64,000 nt of DNA from JAIVGV01 sp036389335 (GTDB lineage Bacteria; Acidobacteriota; Blastocatellia; Pyrinomonadales; Pyrinomonadaceae), in the NCBI GenBank assembly GCA_036389335.1, contig DASVQC010000092.1, forward strand, positions 124,001-188,000, in the 5' to 3' direction. Position 1 is the stretch's first letter, and the number at the start of each line of letters is the position of its first letter. Positions 17,646 through 26,367 of the stretch are shown here, in pieces. The translations under genes and the position numbers were made by a program. Below the pieces are notes generated by a model. That model saw only the letters and a list, made by a program, of their open reading frames with translations. It made no database searches and was not told where the DNA came from.

Positions 17646-19328
17646 ATGCTGATGAGAACGCACGGCGGCGGGCGCGCGCCGGTCGCGGCGGCGGGGCGGG
17701 CCCCGGCGCGACGTCTGTGGGCGCTGCGATGTCTGTGGGTGTTGCTCTGCGTGCTCGCGCTGAGCCCCGAAGGCGCGGCGCAGCGGCGCGCCACTTACGC
17801 GAACCCCGTCATGGCGGGCGACTTCCCCGACCCGTCCGTCGTGCGCGTCGGCCACGACTACTGGGCCGCCGCCACCTCGTCCGAGTGGGGGCCGCAGTAC
17901 CCCATCCTCCATTCGCGCGATCTCGTCAACTGGGAGATCGTCGGGCCGGTCTTCCGCCGCCCGCCCGCGTGGTCGGTCGGCAACTACTGGGCCCCGGAAA
18001 TCTCGCAGGATCGCGGTCGCTTCTTCGTCTATTACGCCGCGCGCAAAAAGAACGGCCCGCTCTGCGTCGCCGTCGCCACCGCGCCGCGCCCCTCCGGCCC
18101 CTACACCGATCACGGCCCCCTCGTCTGCCAGGAGGTCGGCTCCATCGACGCCTTCCCCGTCACGGACGAGAACGGGCAGCGGTACCTGCTGTGGAAGGAG
18201 GACGGCAACAGCGTCAGCAAGCCGACGCCGATCTGGGCGCAGCGTTTGTCGCCGGACGGCACGCGGCTGGTGGGCGAGCGGCGCGAGCTGATCCGCAACG
18301 ATCAGGCGTGGGAGAAGCACGCGACGCTGCCTTACGGCGACCTCGTCGAGGGCGCGTCGGTGGTGCGGCGCGGCGGCTGGTTCTACATGTTCTACTCGGG
18401 CAACTTCTGCTGCGCGCGCGAGTGCAACTACGCGCTCGGCGTGGCGCGCTCGCGGCGGCTTCTGGGGCCGTGGGAGAAGAACCCCGCCAACCCGATCCTC
18501 GCGGGCAACGACACGTGGAAGTGTCCGGGCCACGGCACGGTCGTCGCCGACGAGCGCGGTCGCCACTTCCTGCTCTACCACTCCTACAGCGCGCGCGACT
18601 TCGTCTACGTCGGGCGTCAGGCGCTGCTCGACGAGGTCGTCTTCGGCGCGGACGGCTGGCCCACGATCAACGGCGGTCGCGGCCCGAGCGGTCGCGCCGC
18701 CTCTCCCTACGGCGCGCGCGAGACCGCCGACAAGTATTCGTTCTTCGACGACTTCCTCGCGCCGCGCCTCGGCGCGGGCTGGCAGTGGCCGCAGGCGAAC
18801 GAGCCCGCGGCGCGCGTCGAGGCGCGGGGCGGCGGCTGGCTCGTCCTCGGCCCGACGACGGGGCACGCGACCGAGACCGCCGGTGCCGTGTTCGCGCGCA
18901 CGATGACGACCGGCGATTTCGTCGCGACCACCGTCGTCGACACGCGCACGCTCGCGCCGGGCGGCTCAGCCGGTCTCTCCGCCTACGGCGACAACGAGAA
19001 CGCGCTCGGCGTGTCCGTCACGGCGGATCGTATTGTCAGCCTGTGGCGGCGCGAGAAGAATCAGGAGCAGGTGAACTCCAACGTGTCGCAAGGCGTCGGC
19101 TCGCCGCGCGCCTTCCTGCGGATGACGGTGCGCGAGGGCCACCTCTACCGCTTCTCCGCGAGCGGCGACGGGCGTCGCTGGACGGACGCGGGCGGGGAGA
19201 TCGACGGCAGCTATTTGCCGCCGTGGGACAGGGGCGTGCGCGTGGCGCTCGTCGCGGGCGGCGGGCGGGCGGGCGCGGCGGCGCGCTTCGACTGGCTGCG
19301 GATCAGCCCGTCTCGCCCGCCCCGTTAG
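17646..19328 (+). CDS. glycoside hydrolase family 43 protein (copy 1)
   Basis: About 560 residues. Signal peptide, then a five-bladed GH43 propeller with the general base Asp in AGDFPDPSVV, the pKa-modulating Asp in VGSIDAFPV and the acid Glu in VEGASVVRRGGWFYM. A C-terminal beta-sandwich (about 370-560, FFDDFLAPRLGAGWQW ...) is typical of GH43 proteins with an accessory binding domain. Family activities are alpha-L-arabinofuranosidase, beta-xylosidase and arabinanase. A cysteine-dense insert (FCCARECNYALG) is shared with the second GH43 at 23403. ATG 17646 or 17652 is preferred over GTG 17631 because of GGAGG/AGGGG spacing. It follows the LacI gene by about 20 bp. Confidence 0.92.
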   Translation: MLMRTHGGGRAPVAAAGRAPARRLWALRCLWVLLCVLALSPEGAAQRRATYANPVMAGDFPDPSVVRVGHDYWAAATSSEWGPQYPILHSRDLVNWEIVGPVFRRPPAWSVGNYWAPEISQDRGRFFVYYAARKKNGPLCVAVATAPRPSGPYTDHGPLVCQEVGSIDAFPVTDENGQRYLLWKEDGNSVSKPTPIWAQRLSPDGTRLVGERRELIRNDQAWEKHATLPYGDLVEGASVVRRGGWFYMFYSGNFCCARECNYALGVARSRRLLGPWEKNPANPILAGNDTWKCPGHGTVVADERGRHFLLYHSYSARDFVYVGRQALLDEVVFGADGWPTINGGRGPSGRAASPYGARETADKYSFFDDFLAPRLGAGWQWPQANEPAARVEARGGGWLVLGPTTGHATETAGAVFARTMTTGDFVATTVVDTRTLAPGGSAGLSAYGDNENALGVSVTADRIVSLWRREKNQEQVNSNVSQGVGSPRAFLRMTVREGHLYRFSASGDGRRWTDAGGEIDGSYLPPWDRGVRVALVAGGGRAGAAARFDWLRISPSRPPR

Positions 19329-19360
19329 ACGCCGATTCAGTGGTGACTCAGTTTCAGTTT

Positions 19361-19463
19361 TTCTCCGTGCATCCTCCGCGCCCTCTGTGTCTCTGTGGTG
19401 AACTATCTTAGATAAGACTCACCACAAAGGCACAGAGATCACGGAGGGGGCACGGAGGAGAAA
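19361..19463. repeat. class-I long imperfect hairpin (copy A)
   Basis: Left arm from ttctccgtgc through ctctgtggtg (19361-19400) pairs imperfectly with the right arm beginning ctcaccacaaaggcacagag and ending cacggaggagaa (to 19463). The loop includes tatcttagata. It is one of five copies in the window sharing TCYGTG hexamers and a conserved GGTGA/TCACC neck. It lies between GH43 copy 1 and the binding-protein gene. Confidence 0.85.
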
Positions 19464-19535
19464 CCGGATCAGGGCTCCACTAACGATTTTGGTCTATTGA
19501 TCCTTCGTGGTTGATCCTTCATGGGAGAAGAGACG

Positions 19536-20585
19536 ATGACAAGTTCGAGCAGGATGAGAAGGCCCTCCGCGGCGGCGCTCGCCGTCACCTTGATCGCGGC
19601 GCTCGCCTTGGCCGGTTGCCGCAAGGAGGGCGGCGGCGCGAGTGGCGGCGGCGGCGCGGGCGGCGGCGCGAGCGCCGCCGCGCGTCTCGCGGAGAAGATG
19701 CGCCGCGGCGAGAAGATCGTCGTGGGCTTCTCGCAGATGGAGAACGACGGGCCGTGGCGCATCGCCGAGACGGCGAGCATGAGGGACGAGGGCGCGAAGC
19801 GCGCCGCCAAGTATCAACTGCTCGTCACCGACGCGCAGGGCCAGACCTCGAAGCAGGTCTCGGACGTGGAAGACTTGATCGCGCGCGGCGTGGACGTGCT
19901 CTTCCTCGCGCCGCGCGAGGAGCAGGGCTTCGAGTCGGCGCTCTCGGCGGCGCGGGAGAAGAACATCCCGGTCTTTTTGATCGACCGCGAGGTGAACGGG
20001 CGCGCGGGCGAAGACTTCGTCACCTTCATCGGCTCCAACTTCGTCGAGGAGGGGCGGCGCGCGGGCGAGTGGCTGGTGAAGCAGACGAACGGCAAGGCGG
20101 GCATCGTCGAGCTGCTCGGCACGTCGGGCGCGTCGGTGGCGCGCGACCGGCACGACGGCTTCGCCGACGCCATCAAGGGCTCGCCCGACATGAAAATCCT
20201 CACCTCGCAGACCGCCAACTTCAACCGCGCGCAGGGGCAGAAGGTGATGGAGAACATCATTCAGGCGCAGGGCAAGAACATCACGGTCGTCTACGCGCAC
20301 AACGACGAGATGGCGCTCGGCGCGGCGCAGGCTCTTAAAGCCGCCGGGATGCAGCCGGGCAAGGACGTGATCGTGCTCTCGGTGGACGGCGAGAAGGCCG
20401 CGCTCGAAGCCATCCAGCGCGGCGAGATGAGCGCCACCGTCGAGTGCAACCCGCGCTTCGGCCCCATCGCCTTCGACACGCTTGAGAAGTTCCTGCGCGG
20501 CGAGCAACTGCCGCCGAAGATCATCAATCAGGATCGCTTCTTCGACGCCTCCAACGCCGCGCAGTTCGTCGCCGAGGCGTACTGA
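19536..20585 (+). CDS. sugar ABC transporter substrate-binding lipoprotein (RbsB-like)
   Basis: 349 residues from ATG 19536, chosen over ATG 19521 because GGAGAAG sits at good spacing. Lipobox LALAG-Cys28 indicates a lipid-anchored protein, followed by a Gly/Ala/Ser linker and a Periplasmic_binding_4 domain (KIVVGFSQMENDGPWR ... DVLFLAPREEQGFESAL ... NIPVFLIDREVNG ... VVYAHNDEMALGAAQAL ... VIVLSVDGEKAALEAI). It captures a pentose or hexose in the periplasm and delivers it to the permease/ATPase encoded downstream. It is flanked by long hairpins on both sides (19361-19463 and 20592-20694), which could uncouple its expression from that of the membrane components, as REP elements do in malE-malF; that is inference. 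Confidence 0.93.
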   Translation: MTSSSRMRRPSAAALAVTLIAALALAGCRKEGGGASGGGGAGGGASAAARLAEKMRRGEKIVVGFSQMENDGPWRIAETASMRDEGAKRAAKYQLLVTDAQGQTSKQVSDVEDLIARGVDVLFLAPREEQGFESALSAAREKNIPVFLIDREVNGRAGEDFVTFIGSNFVEEGRRAGEWLVKQTNGKAGIVELLGTSGASVARDRHDGFADAIKGSPDMKILTSQTANFNRAQGQKVMENIIQAQGKNITVVYAHNDEMALGAAQALKAAGMQPGKDVIVLSVDGEKAALEAIQRGEMSATVECNPRFGPIAFDTLEKFLRGEQLPPKIINQDRFFDASNAAQFVAEAY

Positions 20586-20591
20586 AACCGG

Positions 20592-20694
20592 AGAGGTCAG
20601 AGGTCAGAGGTCGGAGGTCAGTGAAAGACAGGAAGTAAGTTCCGATCCCCGACTGCTGACCCGCTGACCTTCTGACCTCTGACCTCTGACCTCT
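20592..20694. repeat. heptad hairpin, GAGGTCA class
   Basis: Left arm 20592-20621 is (GAGGTCA)n with one variant unit; right arm 20664-20694 is (TGACCTC)n. The arms match over 30 positions with one mismatch and one indel; the loop is 42 nt. It starts 7 nt after the binding-protein stop and ends 6 nt (attttt) before the ATG of the ATPase gene, so there is no room for a Shine-Dalgarno sequence outside the arm. Confidence 0.9.
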
Positions 20695-20700
20695 ATTTTT

Positions 20701-22251
20701 ATGAGCGACGCCCCACTCCTCCGCATGGAGGGCATCCGGAAAGTCTTTTCGGGCGTGACGGCGCTCGACGGCGTGGACTTCACGCTGGAGCGCGGCGAGG
20801 TGCACTCGCTCGTCGGCGAGAACGGCGCGGGCAAGTCGACGCTCATCAAGATCATGACGGGCGCTTACCAGCGCGACGGCGGGCGCGTCCTCTTGGAAGG
20901 GCGCGAGGTCGATTTCCGCACGCCGGAGGACGCGCAGCGCGCGGGCGTCGTCGCCGTCTATCAGGAGGTCAACCTGCTCGCCTACCGCACCGTCGCCGAG
21001 AACATCTACTTGGGTCGCGAGCCGCGCCGCTTCGGCCTCATCGACTGGAAGCGGATGAGGCGGGAGGCCGGGGCGTTGCTCAGCCGGCTCGGCCTCGACA
21101 TCGACCCTTCGGCCACGCTCGGCGATCTCAACATCGCGCTGCGGCAGATGGTCGCCATCGCGCGCGGCGTCTCGTTCGGCGCGAAGGTCGTCGTCTTAGA
21201 CGAGCCGACCAGTTCTTTGACGGAGCACGAGGTCTCGATCCTCTACGACGTGATCCGCCGGCTCAAGGCGGAGGGCACGGGCGTCGTCTACATCAGCCAC
21301 CGCTTCGACGAGCTGTACGCGATCTGCGACCGCGTGACGATCATGCGCGACGGGCGGCTCGTCGGCTCGCGACCGCTCGCCGGGCTCGACCGGCTCGACC
21401 TCGTCTGCATGATGCTCGGCAAGCAGCGCGAGGAGTTGCAGCGCCACGGCGCGACCGCCTTCGCCCACCACGCCGCGGCGGCGGCGGACGAGACGCCGCT
21501 CCTGCGCGCCGAGCGGCTGACGCGCGGGCGCAAGCTCGACCGCGTCTCGCTCGACGTCGGGCGCGGCGAGATCGTCGGCCTCGCCGGGCTGCTCGGATCG
21601 GGGCGCACGGAGACGGCGCGCGCCATCTTCGGGGCCGACCCCGTGGACGAAGGGCGCGTCCTGTTCGAGGGCCGCCCGCTCGCCCTGCGCTCGCCGAACG
21701 ACGCCATCGACGCCGGGCTCGCCTTCCTCTCCGAGGATCGCAAGGCCGAGGGGATCATCCCCGAGCTGTCCGTCAGAGAGAACATGACGCTCGCGGCGCT
21801 GCCCGCCCTGAGCCGCCTCGGCGTCGTCTCGCGGCAGAAGCAGAACGAGATCGTCGCCCGGTTCATGAAGCGGCTCGGCATCAAGGCTTCGAGCGCCGAG
21901 CAGAAGATTCGCGAGCTGTCGGGCGGCAACCAGCAGAAGGTGCTGCTCGCGCGCTGGCTCTGCAAGAACCCGAAGTTCCTGATCATGGACGAGCCGACGC
22001 GCGGCATCGACGTGGGCGCGAAGGCCGAGATTCAGTCGCTCGTCAACGAGCTGGCCGGTTCCGGCTTGGGCGTCTTGATGATCTCGTCGGAGCTGGAGGA
22101 GCTGGTCGAGGGCAGCTCGCGCGTCGTCGTCATCCGCGACGGGCGGCGCGCGGCGGAACTCCGCGGCGCGGAGATTTCGCAGGACGCGATCATCCGAGCG
22201 ATGGCCGAAGACGACACGGGCGTCGGCGGCGACGCGGACGCGGCGGAGTGA
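20701..22251 (+). CDS. sugar ABC transporter ATP-binding protein (RbsA/XylG/MglA-like)
   Basis: 516 residues with two fused ABC domains. The first has Walker A GENGAGKST near residue 40, signature region LNIALRQMVAIARG and Walker B VVVLDEPTSSLT. The second has a non-canonical Walker A GLLGSGRTET near 300, signature LSGGNQQKVLLARWL and Walker B FLIMDEPTRGIDVG. The degenerate second P-loop is normal for this family. It energises sugar import with the permease at 22404 and possibly also with the one at 25354. ATG at 20701 has no ribosome binding site: it is preceded by the right arm of a GAGGTCA hairpin and T5. An internal ATG at 20725 also lacks one. Confidence 0.95.
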   Translation: MSDAPLLRMEGIRKVFSGVTALDGVDFTLERGEVHSLVGENGAGKSTLIKIMTGAYQRDGGRVLLEGREVDFRTPEDAQRAGVVAVYQEVNLLAYRTVAENIYLGREPRRFGLIDWKRMRREAGALLSRLGLDIDPSATLGDLNIALRQMVAIARGVSFGAKVVVLDEPTSSLTEHEVSILYDVIRRLKAEGTGVVYISHRFDELYAICDRVTIMRDGRLVGSRPLAGLDRLDLVCMMLGKQREELQRHGATAFAHHAAAAADETPLLRAERLTRGRKLDRVSLDVGRGEIVGLAGLLGSGRTETARAIFGADPVDEGRVLFEGRPLALRSPNDAIDAGLAFLSEDRKAEGIIPELSVRENMTLAALPALSRLGVVSRQKQNEIVARFMKRLGIKASSAEQKIRELSGGNQQKVLLARWLCKNPKFLIMDEPTRGIDVGAKAEIQSLVNELAGSGLGVLMISSELEELVEGSSRVVVIRDGRRAAELRGAEISQDAIIRAMAEDDTGVGGDADAAE

Positions 22252-22310
22252 CTGGACGGTTCGCGGGCGGTGTCATGATCCGATTTGTGCCCTGCGCCCC
22301 TCCGCGTTAG

Positions 22311-22365
22311 CTCCGCGCCTTTGCGGTGAAGTGCCTCGGGAGAGGCCCACCGCAAAGGCGCGGAG
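22311..22365. repeat. class-I hairpin (copy B, short perfect arms)
   Basis: ctccgcgcctttgcggtg (22311-22328) is perfectly complementary to 22348-22365, giving an 18-bp stem with a 19-nt loop. Weaker outer similarity (ccctccgcgttag before it) extends the family likeness. It lies 60 nt after the ATPase stop and 39 nt before the permease ATG. Confidence 0.8.
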
Positions 22366-22403
22366 AAGTCGCAAGGGGGGGGCCGGAGAGAGCGGGAGGC
22401 GAG

Positions 22404-23372
22404 ATGGCTGAGACGCAGGCGATGGGCGCGCGCGGCGCGCGGCGCGCGGGGCTGGCGGACTACGCCCCCACTTACGGGGCGCTCGCCGCGCTCGTGCTCC
22501 TCTTCGTCGCGAACGCCGTCGCCACGCCGCACTTCCTCGACGTCAACAACTTCCGCAACATCCTGCTGCAAGTCGCGCCGACGGTGCTCGTCGCGGTCGG
22601 CATGACCTACGTGATCGCGACCGGGGGGATCGATCTCTCGGTCGGCTCGATCATGGCCGTCGCCTCGGCGGTCGCCGCCGTCTCGCTCGGGCGCGGCGTC
22701 GGCGTCGCGATCCTCTTGGCGCTCGCCGCGGCGCTCGTCGTCGGCACGCTCAACGGCGCGCTCATCTCCGGCTTCCGCATCCAGCCGATCATCGTCACGC
22801 TCGCCTCGCTCATCACGGCGCGCGGGGTGGCGCAGGTCATCAGCAACGGCGGGCAGTTGATCCCGTTCGACAACCCGCGCTTCGCGTGGCTCGGTCAGGG
22901 CCAAGTGGGGCCGGTGCCGGTGCAGGTCGCGCTGATGGCGCTCGTCGTCGCGGCGGCGATCTTCGTCATGCGCGCGACCGCCTTCGGGCGCTACGTCGCC
23001 GCGGTGGGCGGCAACGAGGCGGCGGCGCGGCTCGCGGGCGTGCGCGTACACCGCACGAAGATCATGGTCTACGCGCTCTCGGGGCTGCTGGCGGGCCTCG
23101 CCGGACTCATCGAGACGGCGCGCCTCGGCGCGAGCGACGCGCAGAAGGTCGGCGTCAACATCGAGCTCGACGCCATCGCCGCGGTCGTCGTCGGCGGCAC
23201 ACCCCTGACGGGCGGGCGCGCCACCGTCGTCGGCACGCTCGTCGGCGCGCTCATCATGCAGCTCATCACGACGAGCTTCAACATGAACGGCATCAGCTTC
23301 GCGTGGTCGCTCGCCATCAAGGCGGCCATCATCATCGTCGCCGTTTACATCCAGCGCCCGAAGGTGGCGTGA
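22404..23372 (+). CDS. sugar ABC transporter permease (RbsC-like, permease 1)
   Basis: 322 residues from ATG 22404, chosen because GGGAGG lies just upstream; a longer frame from 22326 would run through the hairpin. Polytopic inner-membrane protein with about 8-10 helices and the BPD_transp_2 hallmark VIATGGIDLSVGSIMAV near residue 70, plus GGNEAAARLAGVRV and IAAVVVGGTPLTGGRATVVG. It forms the channel of the importer with the ATPase (20701) and lipoprotein (19536). A second permease of the same type occurs at 25354. Confidence 0.94.
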   Translation: MAETQAMGARGARRAGLADYAPTYGALAALVLLFVANAVATPHFLDVNNFRNILLQVAPTVLVAVGMTYVIATGGIDLSVGSIMAVASAVAAVSLGRGVGVAILLALAAALVVGTLNGALISGFRIQPIIVTLASLITARGVAQVISNGGQLIPFDNPRFAWLGQGQVGPVPVQVALMALVVAAAIFVMRATAFGRYVAAVGGNEAAARLAGVRVHRTKIMVYALSGLLAGLAGLIETARLGASDAQKVGVNIELDAIAAVVVGGTPLTGGRATVVGTLVGALIMQLITTSFNMNGISFAWSLAIKAAIIIVAVYIQRPKVA

Positions 23373-23402
23373 GCCGTAAAGGGCGGGGGGCGGACTTTCA
23401 AC

Positions 23403-25067
23403 GTGAGACGCGCGGCCAGAACACGAATCAGGGCGCGGCGCACCGCCGCCGCCGTCGCGCTGCTCGCGCTGTGCTGCGCGCTGCTGCCGCCCGCGGGCGC
23501 GCTGTCGCAAAGCGTCTACCACAACCCGGTCATCGCGGGCGATCACCCCGACCCGACCGTCGTCCGCGTCGGCACGGACTACTGGGCGCTCGTCACGACC
23601 GGCGGCTGGGCACCGCACTTCACCGTCATGCGCTCGCGCGATCTCGTCGCGTGGCGGACGGTCGGCGCGGTCTTCCGGCAGAAGCCCGCGTGGGCCAAGG
23701 GCGACTTCTGGGCCCCGGAGCTGGTCGAAGATCGCGGCAGCTTCTACGTCTACTACACGGCGCGGCGCGACGACGGCCCCGCGAAGAAGGGGACGCTCTG
23801 CGTCGCCGTCGCCACCGCGCCGCGGCCCGACGGCCCCTACACCGATCACGGCCCCCTCGTCTGCCAGGAGATCGGATCGATAGACGCCTTCAGCCTGCGC
23901 GACGAGGACGGTCGCCGCTACCTGATCTGGAAGGAGGACGGCAACGACCGCAACCAGCCGACGCCGATCTGGGCGCAGCAGTTGACGGACGACGGGCTGC
24001 GCGTCGTCGGCAAGCGTAAGGAGCTGATCCGCAACGACGCGCCGTGGGAGGGGCGCGTCGTCGAGGGCGCTTACGTGATGCGGCGCGGCGGGTGGTACTA
24101 CATGTTCTATTCGGGCGGGGCCTGCTGCGGGCGCGCGTGCGATTACGCGCTCGGCGTGGCGCGCTCGCGGCGGCTTCTGGGGCCGTGGGAGAAGAACCCC
24201 GCCAACCCCGTCGTCGCGGCCAACGCGGCGTGGCAGTGTCCGGGGCACGGCGACGTGGTGACGACGCCCGACGGCAGGGAGTTCCTGCTCTACCACTCGT
24301 ACCGGCGCAGCCTCGACACGTTCAGCGTCGGGCGCGAGTCCGTGCTCGACCGCGTGACGTGGGGCGAGAACGGGTGGCCCGTCGTCAACGGCGGCGCGGG
24401 GCCGAGCGCGGGCGCGCCCGCGCCGCTCGCCGAGAATGGTGCGGGCGCAAGCGCGCTCGGCGGCGCGGGCGCGGATACGTCCGAGTTCTTCGACGGCTTC
24501 GAGGCGGCGCAACTCGATCCGTCGTGGCAGTGGCCGATGGACAACGCGCAGAGCGCGCGCGTCGAGGCGGGGCCGGGCGGCTACCTCGTGTTGACGCCCG
24601 AAGGCGGCGACGCCAAGGCGGACGAGTGGACGGGCGCGGTGCTGGGGCGTCGCTCGACCTCGGGGAGCTACGCGGCGACGGTCGCGGTCGTGCCGCCGGT
24701 CGCGGCTGGCGCGCGCGCCGGGCTGGCGGCCTACGGGTGGCGCGCGTGGGCGGTCGGGGCGGCGGTCGGCGGCGGCAAGGTCTCGCTGTGGCGTCGCGAG
24801 GGCAGGACGCAGGAGACTCTGGCGAGCGCCGCCGCGCCCGCCGCCGCGCTCGTCTTCCTGCGCATGACGGCGGAGCGGGGCGAGACCTACCGCTTCGAGT
24901 TCAGCGCGAACGGGCGCGACTGGCAGCCGCTCGGCCCTCCGGTCAACGGCAGCTACATCGAGGGGGCGCACGTCGCGCTGACAGCCGGGGGCGCGGCGGC
25001 GCGCTTCGACTGGGTGCGGATCGCGCCGCGCGCGGCGGCTAAGTCGGCGGGCGCGGCGGGCAATTGA
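23403..25067 (+). CDS. glycoside hydrolase family 43 protein (copy 2)
   Basis: 554 residues from GTG 23403, with an Arg-rich n-region and signal peptide to about residue 36. The propeller has base Asp in AGDHPDPTVV, Asp in GSIDAFSL and acid Glu in VVEGAYVMRRGGWYYM; a C-terminal beta-sandwich follows after a Gly/Ala linker (about 345-365). Clear paralogue of 17646: it shares the CC-x-R-x-C insert (ACCGRACDYALG) and the stretch SRRLLGPWEKNPANP. Expected activity is arabinofuranosidase or xylosidase. Position between the two permease genes implies co-expression with the importer. Confidence 0.92.
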   Translation: MRRAARTRIRARRTAAAVALLALCCALLPPAGALSQSVYHNPVIAGDHPDPTVVRVGTDYWALVTTGGWAPHFTVMRSRDLVAWRTVGAVFRQKPAWAKGDFWAPELVEDRGSFYVYYTARRDDGPAKKGTLCVAVATAPRPDGPYTDHGPLVCQEIGSIDAFSLRDEDGRRYLIWKEDGNDRNQPTPIWAQQLTDDGLRVVGKRKELIRNDAPWEGRVVEGAYVMRRGGWYYMFYSGGACCGRACDYALGVARSRRLLGPWEKNPANPVVAANAAWQCPGHGDVVTTPDGREFLLYHSYRRSLDTFSVGRESVLDRVTWGENGWPVVNGGAGPSAGAPAPLAENGAGASALGGAGADTSEFFDGFEAAQLDPSWQWPMDNAQSARVEAGPGGYLVLTPEGGDAKADEWTGAVLGRRSTSGSYAATVAVVPPVAAGARAGLAAYGWRAWAVGAAVGGGKVSLWRREGRTQETLASAAAPAAALVFLRMTAERGETYRFEFSANGRDWQPLGPPVNGSYIEGAHVALTAGGAAARFDWVRIAPRAAAKSAGAAGN

Positions 25068-25171
25068 TAAGAAGCGGTCTCGTCTGTTGCGAGTCACGGC
25101 TTCGAGTCCGCGCTCCGGCGCGGCCTGACGGGACGCGGGGCGAAGTGGAGTTTGGGTGGCGGCATAAACTG

Positions 25172-25274
25172 TTCTGAACTCTGTGCGCCCTCTGTGAACT
25201 CTGTGTCTCCGTGGTGAGGTATCTTAAAGAAGACTCACCACGGAGGCACAGAGAACACAGAGGGGCACGGAGAA
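25172..25274. repeat. class-I long imperfect hairpin (copy C)
   Basis: Left arm includes ctgtgtctccgtggtga (25201-25217); right arm includes tcaccacggaggcacag and extends to about 25274 with imperfect outer pairing. The loop is ggtatcttaaagaagac. It lies between GH43 copy 2 and permease 2. Confidence 0.85.
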
Positions 25275-25353
25275 AAGCTGAGGCTGGAAGACCACCGAAA
25301 TTTGAACTCTGGACTTCATGTGACAGTTGATCGGCGATTATAGAGGGGGCGCT

Positions 25354-26364
25354 ATGGCTCAGGCGGGGACGACGACGGTTGACGGGGCGGGCTCGGCGCG
25401 GGGTCGGAGCGCGCGCGCGCGCGCCGTCTCGATCATCCAGCGGCAGGGCGCGCTCGTCGCGCTCGCGCTCGTCTGCGGCTTCGCCGCCTACCGCTACCCG
25501 CAGTTCCTCACGGAGGCGAACCTGACGAACGTGCTGCGCCAGAACAGCATGCTCGGGCTCGTCGCGCTCGGCATGACGTTCGTCATCCTGACGGGCGGCA
25601 TCGATCTCTCGGTCGGCTCGCTCTTGGCCGTCGCGGGCGTCGTCGCGGCGCACCTCGCGGGGCGCGGCCTCTTCGTCGCGCTCGTGGCCGGGGTCGCGCT
25701 CGCCGCGCTGCTCGGCCTCGCCAACGGCGTGATCATCGCGCGCGCGCGCGTGCAGCCTTTCATCGTCACGCTGGCGATGATGATCGCGGCGCGGGGCCTC
25801 GCGCTCGTCGCGACGGGCGAGCAGACCGTGCGCGTGGATCGCTCGGCGCAGGGGTTCACGGAGCTGGGGCGCGGCACGGTCGACGTGGGGCCGCTCGCGC
25901 TGCCCGTGCCGGTCATCATTCTGGCGGCGGCTTACGCCGCGGGCTGGCTCGTGCTCAACCACACGCGCTTCGGGCGGCACGTCTTCTCGATAGGCGACAA
26001 CGAAGAAGCCGCGCGGCTGATGGGCCTGAACGTGCGGCGCGTGACGGTCGGCGTCTACGCCTTGAGCGGCGCGCTGGCGGGGCTCGCCGGAGTGATCTTG
26101 GCGTCGCGTCTGGGCGCGGGCCAGCCGGTCGCGGGGCAGGGCTGGGAGCTGGACGCCATCGCCGCGGTGGTGGTGGGCGGGACGCTTCTGACGGGCGGGA
26201 AGGGGAGCGCCGCCTTCACGCTCGTCGGCGTGCTGCTGCTCGGCGTCATCTTCAACATCTTCAACCTCGAAGGCAGCATCACGCCGTGGTGGCAGCAGGT
26301 CTTGCGCGGCCTCATCCTGCTCGCCGTCGTCATCGTGCAGAACCGCTTGAGCCGGAGGAAGTGA
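25354..26364 (+). CDS. sugar ABC transporter permease (RbsC-like, permease 2)
   Basis: 336 residues from ATG 25354 (AGAGGGGG 5 nt upstream); an earlier TTG at 25327 has no such site. Multi-helix inner-membrane protein with VILTGGIDLSVGSLLAVAG near residue 80, GDNEEAARLMGLNV and IAAVVVGGTLLTGGKGSAAF. No second binding protein or ATPase accompanies it, so it either pairs with permease 1 as a heterodimer or shares the single ATPase for another sugar. It ends 3 nt before the PhyH-type gene, whose ribosome binding site (GGAGGAA) is inside the permease 3' end, implying tight co-expression. Confidence 0.93.
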   Translation: MAQAGTTTVDGAGSARGRSARARAVSIIQRQGALVALALVCGFAAYRYPQFLTEANLTNVLRQNSMLGLVALGMTFVILTGGIDLSVGSLLAVAGVVAAHLAGRGLFVALVAGVALAALLGLANGVIIARARVQPFIVTLAMMIAARGLALVATGEQTVRVDRSAQGFTELGRGTVDVGPLALPVPVIILAAAYAAGWLVLNHTRFGRHVFSIGDNEEAARLMGLNVRRVTVGVYALSGALAGLAGVILASRLGAGQPVAGQGWELDAIAAVVVGGTLLTGGKGSAAFTLVGVLLLGVIFNIFNLEGSITPWWQQVLRGLILLAVVIVQNRLSRRK

Positions 26365-26367
26365 CGA

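Noticed and set aside
20592..20694. CRISPR-like array
   Set aside because: Repeats are 7 nt with no spacers and form inverted arms; no cas genes are near.
22326..22403. N-terminal extension of permease 1
   Set aside because: It translates a hairpin arm; the ATG at 22404 has a proper GGGAGG site.
22032..25097. 1021-codon open frame on the minus strand
   Set aside because: Antisense to permease 1 and GH43 copy 2; low-complexity Arg/Asp content without domains.
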